Origin: an uncultured Desulfomonile sp.
GTDB lineage: Bacteria; Desulfobacterota; Desulfomonilia; Desulfomonilales; Desulfomonilaceae
DNA: 64,000 nt
Direction: 5' to 3'
Assembly (NCBI GenBank): GCA_903952205.1
Contig: CAJBEZ010000099.1
Span: 1 to 64,000, forward strand
The notes below the pieces were generated by a model. That model saw only the letters and a program-made list of their open reading frames with translations, was not told where the DNA came from and searched no databases. The position numbers were made by a program, and so were the translations under genes. Positions 46,428 through 54,469 of the stretch are shown piece after piece. The first letter of the stretch is position 1; every line of letters starts with the position of its first letter.

Positions 46428-49067
46428 ATGCTGAAAACGTCAACAGGCAATTTCATATCATCTAATCTCAACGATCCTTTCTTGGGATGTTCCGATGTAA
46501 TCAGGCACGCCCTCATGGACAAGGGTTCTTTGATAGAAATTGAGAAGGGTGGCAGGATTATTGCGCCTGGAGACACAGGGGACAAAATAAGATTCCTCGC
46601 GTCTGGCAAGGCAAAGGTAGTCGTTCAAGACCGGGACGGCCCTGAAATATCTGTGGACAGACTCGCTCCTGGAGATCTGATCGGCGAAATAAGCTATCTC
46701 ACTGGGCGGCCAAATCCCTTAAACTCGGAAGTCATTGCTGAAGAAGATTCCAGCGTACTGGAAATCCCCGCGGCGCATTTTGAAACCGTTTTACGTTCGA
46801 ATCCGGATTTCATGATAGATGTCATGAAAAATATGGCACGAAAGGTTGTCAGACTTGACCAGAATGTCTACCGGAACACACGTAAAAAAAGGGCGCTGCA
46901 AAATCTCATCAGCAGAGAGGAACATCTTTTTCCTGACTATTTTGTAGGCGAAACAGTTCGGCGTAGAGTTGGTCGTCAACTGGAAGACCTGGCTAATTCT
47001 CCGTGGCCGGTTCTAATAACAGGAGAAACTGGTGTTGGAACCGAATTTCTGGCTCACGCCCTTTACAAGTCTTCATCGCATCACAAGCGTGTTTTCCTTT
47101 TTCTGGATCTTATAAGACCATTAACTGAGACTGGTGGTTCTGAGAATTTCTGTGAAATTCCGGAAGAAAGCTCGGACCAGACTGAGAAGCAGATGAGGCT
47201 GTTTTTCGGCTCAGAATCAAGGGGGGAAGGGCAGACAAGGGTTGAAACCCCTGGATATCTTGAGCTTACTGAAGAAGGGACCCTGCTAGTCAGAGGGATG
47301 GAACGCCTCACCTTCCTGATGCAGAACAGACTGCTTTTTTCTCTGAAGAAGGGAAAATTCAAAAAAGTCGGGTCGTTTGGTTATCAGAGTTGTGACATTC
47401 GTATAATTGGCACGACCAACCTGGATGTTTCAGAGATATCCGCTGAAAAACATCCTCTACTGCACTGGATGCTTCAGCACTCCATTCACGTTCCTCCACT
47501 ACGCAAGCGGCGAAAAGAAATTCCTACGCTGATTCAGCATTATGTCAACAAATATGCGCAGGAACTTGATAAAGAAATCAACAAACTGCCCAAGGAGGCC
47601 ATAAAGACACTGGTAAGCTACTCCTGGCCGGGCAACGACCGGGAACTGGCTACGACACTCAAGAGAGCCGTGCTTCTGTCCTCAGATGGCATTCTCAGGC
47701 CACAGGACATATATTTTGACCTCAGACGAATTGAAGCTGACGGGAAAATCAATCTCCTCCGTTATCCCGCTATCCGGGGAGCCGTCAAGAGTCCACTCTT
47801 TCCGGTAATATTCCAGAGCGCCGCCGCCCCTTTCTTTTTCATACTTCTTGTGCTGCTTTTTCTGGGGCCGGTCAATCCGTCGGCAAACGTTGGGTCCCTG
47901 TTTAGTTGGGCCATCGGTTGGCCCACCATGATCTTTGGAGCTTTTATATGGGCCCGGTTCTGGTGTTCACTTTGCCCGATGGGGGCCATAGGGCATTTGG
48001 CAAAGAAGGTGATATCGTTTGATATCCCCTTTCCTTCATTCCTAAAACAAAAGAGTGATTGGATAATCTCCATATCAGCAATGTTCATAATATGGCTGGA
48101 AATTGCCACGGACCTTAGGAGTTCCCCTTTCAATACCGGTCTCTTATTGCTCACAATTATGCTTTTCGCTGTCATTTTTTCCGTCATCTTCGAGCGTCAA
48201 TCATGGTGCAGATACCTCTGTCCCCTCGGCGGAATGATGGGTGTGCTGGCCAAGGTTTCCCCTTTTGAACTCAGAGCGGATAGAAACGTATGCGCAAGCC
48301 AGTGTTCCTCGAATGAATGCTTTGTAGGCACAGAGAAAAACGAAGGATGTCCCTTTGGGCAAATGGCTCCTTCCCTGCGGAGTAATCGTTTTTGCAAGCT
48401 TTGCGGAAATTGTGTAAAAAATTGCCCGCACAGCGCCATCAATCTTAATCTGAGAATACCCGGGCGAGAGATCTGGGAAATGCGCCAGGTTGGAATAGTG
48501 ACTTCATTTCTGGTCATAAGTATGTTGGGAGGTCTTTTGAGTGAACTGATGGAACCAGGTTCACTTTATGATCAATTTTGCTCCCTGTTGCCGAACTCTC
48601 CTGGTATATTGGTTTTTACGGTATTCTTCGCAGTAGTCATTCTTTGCGTTAATGGTCTGGTGTTGCTCGCCGCAGTGGCTTCCTCCCAGTTTTCCGGCGA
48701 AACCACCAAGGAAAATTTCGCCCGTTATGGCTTGACGCTGCTACCGCTTGTGTTGACAGGATTCATGGCCTTTCACCTTTATTACCTTATCAACCTTGGT
48801 GTTTACTTTCCGATCGTGCTCTGGCAGACATTTCATTTCAGTATATTTGAGCGCATGGTGATAACTGTTTCCCCGTCCTGGACGCTCTTTGTTCAACAAG
48901 TTTGTGTCCTTGTAGGCTCCTTAGGAACGATTGTGATTCAATTCAGGCTCAGTCGCGCAAAGAATTCCAGCTTATCGGAACATCTGGCCGAGGTCTCTCC
49001 TCATTTAGTTACGGCGATTATCCTCACCGCAACCCTCCTTTACGCTATTCAGTTGTTTTTTTATTAA
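46428..49067 (+). CDS. fusion: cyclic-nucleotide domain, dead sigma54-type AAA+ domain and NapH/NosR-like membrane polyferredoxin
   Basis: The protein has 879 residues. Residues 20-140 form a cNMP-binding domain (GDTGDKIRFLASGKAKVV, PGDLIGEISYLTGRPNP). Residues 160-420 follow the sigma54 AAA+ layout: GETGVGTEFLAHAL near 200, RIIGTTNLDV, VPPLRKRRKEIPTLIQ and YSWPGNDREL. The Walker A lysine is Thr, the Walker B acids are missing (GTLLVRGMERL), and GAFTGA is absent, so it cannot be a normal activator. From about 455 come membrane helices with CSLCPMGA (510) and CRYLCPLGG (592), a Cys cluster (621-640), a [4Fe-4S] motif CKLCGNCVKNCP (655) and further helices, as in NapH/NosR electron carriers. 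It follows the two-component genes. Whether the parts work together is unknown. Confidence 0.85.
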   Translation: MLKTSTGNFISSNLNDPFLGCSDVIRHALMDKGSLIEIEKGGRIIAPGDTGDKIRFLASGKAKVVVQDRDGPEISVDRLAPGDLIGEISYLTGRPNPLNSEVIAEEDSSVLEIPAAHFETVLRSNPDFMIDVMKNMARKVVRLDQNVYRNTRKKRALQNLISREEHLFPDYFVGETVRRRVGRQLEDLANSPWPVLITGETGVGTEFLAHALYKSSSHHKRVFLFLDLIRPLTETGGSENFCEIPEESSDQTEKQMRLFFGSESRGEGQTRVETPGYLELTEEGTLLVRGMERLTFLMQNRLLFSLKKGKFKKVGSFGYQSCDIRIIGTTNLDVSEISAEKHPLLHWMLQHSIHVPPLRKRRKEIPTLIQHYVNKYAQELDKEINKLPKEAIKTLVSYSWPGNDRELATTLKRAVLLSSDGILRPQDIYFDLRRIEADGKINLLRYPAIRGAVKSPLFPVIFQSAAAPFFFILLVLLFLGPVNPSANVGSLFSWAIGWPTMIFGAFIWARFWCSLCPMGAIGHLAKKVISFDIPFPSFLKQKSDWIISISAMFIIWLEIATDLRSSPFNTGLLLLTIMLFAVIFSVIFERQSWCRYLCPLGGMMGVLAKVSPFELRADRNVCASQCSSNECFVGTEKNEGCPFGQMAPSLRSNRFCKLCGNCVKNCPHSAINLNLRIPGREIWEMRQVGIVTSFLVISMLGGLLSELMEPGSLYDQFCSLLPNSPGILVFTVFFAVVILCVNGLVLLAAVASSQFSGETTKENFARYGLTLLPLVLTGFMAFHLYYLINLGVYFPIVLWQTFHFSIFERMVITVSPSWTLFVQQVCVLVGSLGTIVIQFRLSRAKNSSLSEHLAEVSPHLVTAIILTATLLYAIQLFFY

Positions 49068-49142
49068 TTCCTTGACACTAATTGGACGTATGATTAATAG
49101 CTCAGTGTTTGACAACCCTTTCGGAAGAACCAAGGAGACGCA

Positions 49143-49673
49143 ATGGAAGAAAAAAGGGACAAATGGCTGAATTTTCTGGCGCTTACCACAGTGATTATAG
49201 CGTTGGGCGCCACGATGTCTACTTTGAGCGTTGGTAAATTTTCCAACCGCGGCATATTAAAACAAACTCAGGCCTCAAACCAGTGGGCCTACTATCAGGC
49301 AAAGAGCATCAAGACATATTTATATGAACTTCAGAAGGAGAAGCTGGAGACAGACCTCAAGTTAAGCCCAAACATCGATGAAGGAGTCAGAAATGAATAT
49401 GAACAGAAAATAACGAAATATGGGGAACAAATTCGCCGTTACGAACAGGAAAAAATCGACATACAGGGACAGGCCCAATCCCTGGAAAAGGAACGGGATC
49501 AGGCGATGGTTCATTCTCAACAGTTTGGACTAGCCGTGATTTTCCTTCAACTGGCGATACTAATGTCATCCATAGCCTCGTTGATGAAAAAGAAGCTGAT
49601 GTGGGTGGTTGGCTTAATGGTAGGGCTACTGGGATTCCTCTATTTTGCCAACGGCTATCTACTGCTTTTCTGA
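49143..49673 (+). CDS. DUF4337-type membrane protein
   Basis: The protein has 176 residues. ATG 49143 follows AAGGAGA. It has one N-terminal membrane helix (FLALTTVIIALGATMSTL), a charged helical middle that begins QASNQWAYYQAKSIK, as in DUF4337 proteins, and two C-terminal membrane helices. The function of the family is unknown. It lies 75 bases after the fusion gene in the same direction, so co-expression is likely. Confidence 0.8.
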   Translation: MEEKRDKWLNFLALTTVIIALGATMSTLSVGKFSNRGILKQTQASNQWAYYQAKSIKTYLYELQKEKLETDLKLSPNIDEGVRNEYEQKITKYGEQIRRYEQEKIDIQGQAQSLEKERDQAMVHSQQFGLAVIFLQLAILMSSIASLMKKKLMWVVGLMVGLLGFLYFANGYLLLF

Positions 49674-49843
49674 CATCTATAGGTTGCACAGCCGGCAAGC
49701 AGACGTCTCAGTGATTTTCGACATTGTTCGGGACTCTGGCCGGTGAACTGATGAGCGTAATTGGGGAAAGATAGAACCATTTCTCGAAAAAACCATTTTC
49801 AGCGCCTTACATTAAACAAGTCTTAAATGACTCAGGAAATGAT

Positions 49844-52537
49844 TTGCAGATTGTGGGCAAAGTAAAAAACATTCTTGAAAAGAGAATAAAGATCTTTCCC
49901 CTCGAGACCCCGAAGTTCCTTTGGATAGTCGGCTTGTCATTCATTCTCTTTTTCGGATCGGCGATCTTTCGAAACTATGTGGACACAGCATTTCTGAAAA
50001 GGTATGGAACAGACGCCATACCCACCATGTTGATAATTAATGCGGTATTTACGATCTTTATTTTTGGGGCGATGGACAGGATTCTTTCCAAGTATTCGGA
50101 CATACTGGTAATTGGAATCTTTGTGGCATTCTTCTCTGTTGCGGGAGGCGCCTGTTTTATTGTCACTAAAGCCGACATTTCGATTGTTTATCCGATTCTT
50201 TACCAATTGTGCCTGGTATTGGATTCGATACTCTTTGTTCACACCTGGAACATAGCCGGAGAACTGTTCGACCCAAGGCAGGGGAAACGCATATTTCCGA
50301 TGGTAACCGCCGCTCAGTTGTTGGGAGCGATGCTTGGCAACTTCGTAACTCGGCCTTTCACCTCAATATTTGGCGAAGATCCTGCCCTGCTATTGTTTTC
50401 CGGTTGTTACCTATTGGCAGGTTTTTACATCTTCTCAAGCGGTTCACGCTTCGTTCCGTGGGTCAACAGGAATGGATCCAAAGTCGAGTCCGCCACATCA
50501 AGAGTATTCGGATTCGATGAATTAAGATCACTACTCAGACGTTACCCTATTGTACGGTACCTATTGGTTACTGGACTTGCTCCAAACATAGTATTGCCCA
50601 TATTTCTTTATCAGTTTAGCGTTATAGTGAACCATTCATTTAATTCTGAACAAGCCTTGATCAATTTTCTGAGTCTTCTGAGGGGAATCACATCTTTCGC
50701 CAGCCTGGTCGTTCTTCTTTCGTTCAGCGGAGTTTATTCCAGGATAAAGATTCCTGACGCTTCAATCGTTTATCCACTGCATTTCACATTTTTATTTTCC
50801 ATGCTTCTCCCACTTTTTAACGTATTTGTGGCTTCTGCCGGACAATTTTTCGCAATACTCATTCAGAGGGCTGTTGCTGGTCCTGTGAACAAAATCCTCT
50901 TCGGGATCATTCCACGAAACATCCAGACTTGGAGTAAGACATTTCTGAGAGGCTCCGTACCCCGAATCGGCACGGTCATCGGATCGCTACTTATGATAGG
51001 GTTGAGACCCTTTTTGACTGTCAGAGAACTGGCTTTACTGGGGATTGGAATTTCGCTTATATGGCTCTTAGAAACATTTCTGTTCAGATCCAAATACAAG
51101 AGGATTCTTAAACAGGTGATTCTCGAGGATGTCACAACAATTCCATCGATTGTTCCAGACCGGACATTTCATTCGTCAGTGATTGGTCAGGCCTCCGCAC
51201 AAGACATGGAGACACTGTGGGTTCGTCCTGGTCTACGATCCGCTACGGAAGGCCCCGGAACATCTTCTGAAGTAGCGCTGAGCCGTCTGGATTCAAATGA
51301 TCCGGACATTTGTGTGTCTGCAATCCACTATTTTGGCCATTCACATGATCCGATGGCGGTCAGAAAGCTCGTAGGGTTCCTGGGGTGTGATGAAGACAGA
51401 CTGAGAGGCGCTGCGATTGAAGCTCTTACGAGGTATCCGAGATTTATTCTACCGTTTTTGGAAGCTTCCCTGCTCGATTCCAATCTTAGGGTAAGGCAGG
51501 GAATTTTGGAGGTGATAAGGCTATCCTACACTATATCGGAGTTTGAGACAGCTCACTTACTGGAAAAGGCCCTTACAGAAATATACACAAATCTCATATT
51601 CATTCGCCGATTGCGTACACTGGAGCCGTTGCCTTCCGCCGTGAGATTGGCCCGATTCCTGGAAGAAAGCAATGAGGATACTCTCAGGCTGATATTTTTC
51701 GGCCTGTGGGTGTATCACTCGGACATGAGGCTATTGTATCAAAAGATTAAAATTGACAAATCGGCCGTGGCTATTGAGTTGATTGAAAATTCAATAAGAC
51801 CGGAACTTTCACAATATATAATTCCATTGATTGAGGATATTCCTCTAGACGAAAAAATCGCAAGGGGTAGAGAACTTCTTCTCTTGATAAATTCCGATTC
51901 CACTCAGCGTGTGATTACTCTCGTTGCGTTAGCGAAAGACCCATTGATGAAGATTCTGGCTGCGGCCCTCATCTCAGATCTACCTCCGGATCCGGCCTAT
52001 ATCCCAATTTTACAGATATCTGAGGTGGATGACGATGAGTACGTTCGGGAAACAGCGCATTACGCTCTGGCCAAAATGAACAACGAGGATGCCATGATAC
52101 CTAATATACTGCATATTACCAACAAGTTGAGGCACTTCAGCATTTTTGAGGGTATGGGAGTCCGGGAACTTCACGCGATAGCCACGGTGGCCCATCTAAA
52201 GAGTTTTCAGTCTGGTGATGAGATCGTGAGTGAAGGCAGGGAAAACTCTTCAATTTATTTAATTATATCCGGAAGAGTCAAAGTTTTTCAGCCGCGTGAG
52301 GCAAGGAGCAATGAAAGACTGGGAAAGCTGGAGTTGGAAACGGGCGGTTTCATAGGATTTGTCGGAATGTTTACCAATCTTCCACCAAACGTCACATGCG
52401 AGGTCATTGATCCGACCGAAACCCTGGTATTGCCCCAAAACGAATTCCAGGAGATTATGAGAATCTACCCTCAAATAGCTATAAACCTGTGCCGATTCTG
52501 CGCTCTTAAGTTTAGGGAATTCTTGCTGTATAACTGA
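49844..52537 (+). CDS. Npt1/Npt2-like transporter with HEAT repeats and a cyclic-nucleotide-binding domain
   Basis: The protein has 897 residues from TTG 49844, which has AGGA at five bases; GTG 49853 is an alternative. The first 420 residues have about 12 membrane helices (FLWIVGLSFILFFGSAIFRNYVDTAF-like start, split phrases as in ATP/ADP translocase relatives). Residues 470-740 carry HEAT-like repeats (DEDRLRGAAIEAL, DDDEYVRETAHYAL). Residues 770-890 form a cNMP-binding domain (FEGMGVRELHAIA, GDEIVSEGRENSSIYLIISG). The arrangement is known in annotated Npt-like proteins of Desulfobacterota, but transport has not been shown. It is a plausible receptor of cyclic nucleotide signals in the membrane, like its neighbour at 46428. 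Confidence 0.8.
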   Translation: MQIVGKVKNILEKRIKIFPLETPKFLWIVGLSFILFFGSAIFRNYVDTAFLKRYGTDAIPTMLIINAVFTIFIFGAMDRILSKYSDILVIGIFVAFFSVAGGACFIVTKADISIVYPILYQLCLVLDSILFVHTWNIAGELFDPRQGKRIFPMVTAAQLLGAMLGNFVTRPFTSIFGEDPALLLFSGCYLLAGFYIFSSGSRFVPWVNRNGSKVESATSRVFGFDELRSLLRRYPIVRYLLVTGLAPNIVLPIFLYQFSVIVNHSFNSEQALINFLSLLRGITSFASLVVLLSFSGVYSRIKIPDASIVYPLHFTFLFSMLLPLFNVFVASAGQFFAILIQRAVAGPVNKILFGIIPRNIQTWSKTFLRGSVPRIGTVIGSLLMIGLRPFLTVRELALLGIGISLIWLLETFLFRSKYKRILKQVILEDVTTIPSIVPDRTFHSSVIGQASAQDMETLWVRPGLRSATEGPGTSSEVALSRLDSNDPDICVSAIHYFGHSHDPMAVRKLVGFLGCDEDRLRGAAIEALTRYPRFILPFLEASLLDSNLRVRQGILEVIRLSYTISEFETAHLLEKALTEIYTNLIFIRRLRTLEPLPSAVRLARFLEESNEDTLRLIFFGLWVYHSDMRLLYQKIKIDKSAVAIELIENSIRPELSQYIIPLIEDIPLDEKIARGRELLLLINSDSTQRVITLVALAKDPLMKILAAALISDLPPDPAYIPILQISEVDDDEYVRETAHYALAKMNNEDAMIPNILHITNKLRHFSIFEGMGVRELHAIATVAHLKSFQSGDEIVSEGRENSSIYLIISGRVKVFQPREARSNERLGKLELETGGFIGFVGMFTNLPPNVTCEVIDPTETLVLPQNEFQEIMRIYPQIAINLCRFCALKFREFLLYN

Positions 52538-52591
52538 CCTCCGGTTTTGTTGAAGTTTACAAGCCGCTCACGATTCCTATAAGAACGATTT

Positions 52592-54070
52592 CTAGCAGGC
52601 TTGAAATCTCCAAGCGAATATTTGATTGAACAGACGCCTCACGTTTTCAGGAGCTTTCAAGTACATGAATTCCCTCCCTGTTTGAACTATCCTCGCCGCT
52701 CCCGTGAGTTGGTTAAACGGGACGTCCAGCAATTCCGGCCATTCACGCAGGCAGATATCATGTGCGAGCATCTGTTTCATGCGCGGCTTAGTCGGTGATC
52801 TGAGTATTTCCCTGAAAATAGCCCTGTCGTTTAGTGGAAAGAGCCTAAGAGCATGCATCCCATCCTGACCGTACTGCAGAGGCCCAGCCCAGCAACCGAG
52901 ACGCTGTTCGATGTACATAAGATCGAGGATAGTGTGCCATTCGAGGTGAGCAATTTCATCCAACCAGGTTCTCGTAGATTCCAAAATTGGTCCAACAGGT
53001 GGAAGCTTGGCCCTTTTCAGAATCTCTTGAGCATCAAAGGCCCTTCTCTTCGCATCTCCTTCTTGCCAGTAATAAGCGCGACCTACCTCTCCTGCGCAGC
53101 CGGGCAAGAAAGCCCTGTATGCGTCAATTAATCGGGAAGTTGGGTGAATGCGCCATATCTCTCCGCTCACACATGAACCGGTCCTGAATTGCCAATCTTC
53201 CAACTGGTCATCAGAAGCCAATCGGACTTTTAAAGTCACGTGTTTAAGCTTGAGCTTTTCAGAAAGTAATTTGGCGATCTGACAATCGACGGCGGATGGA
53301 ATCCACACGCCTGTAGTGAACTTGATTTTATCGAGAATGTCTTTGCAACAGGCCAAAAGCATACGGCTGTCACGTCCCGCTGTAAGAGACATTTGAAGCG
53401 GGTAGCGCTCCGCAACAGCGTTGATGTTTTTTTTCAAATGCGAGATCGTAGCGCCTACAGTTTGATTGAAACTGTTCTGCGGCGCAAGATCTTCTGGACT
53501 TGGCCAATGTCTTAGAACGGTCCAAGTGTTCATGTCCAGGTAATGATTCGGCAGAAGCCGTTTGATTGATTTGCATGGTGTAAGCCCGGAAGGGTACCAG
53601 GAGTCTCTTTCTGGCATGCCGAGGATTTTCTGGAGATCATGATCCCAGTCGTTTTCAGATTTGTCTATCAGGGAAATCGTCGAGGCGATCACAGGATTTT
53701 CGACAGAATACACCGTAGCTAGAGATCCTCCAGAATCCAGGTAAAAACGGCAAATTGAACCCAGAGAAGCCATGCATGCAAATCGGCCGCTCAGATCGTG
53801 AATCCATTTTTCAAATGAATCCATATTCTCCGTTTCGTTTTTCCTCAGAATCACGGTTTTCGAGAGGAGTTTCCCCTGGGGCGTTATCGGATAACCTATC
53901 AGCCATCCAATGAAAACTTTACAGTTGTCAAAAATATTGACTACAGGCAGTCTAGGGTGGGTAGCAAGAATCCAGGGGGCATTTTCATGAATAGTCCATC
54001 CGTATGGCTTCAATTGCTCATTCTGGCCCAGAATGAACTGACAATCAAGTTCGTGTTTTTTTACGCACAT
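52592..54070 (-). CDS. asparagine-synthase-like (PP-loop ATPase) protein
   Basis: The protein has 492 residues from ATG 54070 (GGAG seven bases upstream; a TTG six codons earlier overlaps this site). The PP-loop is MSLTAGRDSRMLLA, near residue 240, the SxGxDS type that adenylates a carboxylate. The N-terminal half has the shape of the glutaminase region (GRFACMASL, RFYLDSGGSLATVYS) but not the usual MCGI start, although Cys is residue 2. Proteins of this group include amidotransferases and lasso-peptide or beta-lactam cyclases. No precursor peptide or biosynthetic genes are seen around it, so the product is unknown. Confidence 0.7.
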   Translation of the reverse strand: MCVKKHELDCQFILGQNEQLKPYGWTIHENAPWILATHPRLPVVNIFDNCKVFIGWLIGYPITPQGKLLSKTVILRKNETENMDSFEKWIHDLSGRFACMASLGSICRFYLDSGGSLATVYSVENPVIASTISLIDKSENDWDHDLQKILGMPERDSWYPSGLTPCKSIKRLLPNHYLDMNTWTVLRHWPSPEDLAPQNSFNQTVGATISHLKKNINAVAERYPLQMSLTAGRDSRMLLACCKDILDKIKFTTGVWIPSAVDCQIAKLLSEKLKLKHVTLKVRLASDDQLEDWQFRTGSCVSGEIWRIHPTSRLIDAYRAFLPGCAGEVGRAYYWQEGDAKRRAFDAQEILKRAKLPPVGPILESTRTWLDEIAHLEWHTILDLMYIEQRLGCWAGPLQYGQDGMHALRLFPLNDRAIFREILRSPTKPRMKQMLAHDICLREWPELLDVPFNQLTGAARIVQTGREFMYLKAPENVRRLFNQIFAWRFQAC

Positions 54071-54088
54071 AAAAATTCTCCGATGCAA

Positions 54089-54469
54089 TAATTTCTAATT
54101 CATTCTCATGCATAAACCGTTCCTCTATGGACGTTGGGCTATTAGGAATGCCAAGCCGGATGAATTTTTTGTTAACTCAAGGGTAATGACCCATCTCTGA
54201 CACTTTCCTGAAAAGTAATATGTTCATAGGGTTGATTGTTGACGGGATTGCGGCGCACATGTAATGTATCAACGAGGGTTGATTGGTAACAAACATTCAG
54301 ACTCGCCTCGCTTATAGCGCCGCATAGCCTTGTAGGTTACGTCAACCTCGGTTTGACGGGAAATTTCGGGTAATCGTGCGCTTCCGGATAGCGACCGTCC
54401 AGACAATGTATACACTACTACGTCTCTTAAAATGTGAAATGTCTATTTAAGGATGACGGAGGAAATACT
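54089..54469. other. divergent intergenic region, 381 bp
   Basis: It separates the asparagine-synthase-like gene from the solute-binding protein and must contain both promoters. A short inverted repeat (GTCAAC / GTTTGAC around 54340) is imperfect. I found no gene. Confidence 0.4.

Noticed and set aside
46880-47740. Calling the fusion protein a working sigma54 activator
   Set aside because: Walker A Lys, Walker B acids, the GAFTGA loop and a Fis-type HTH are all missing.
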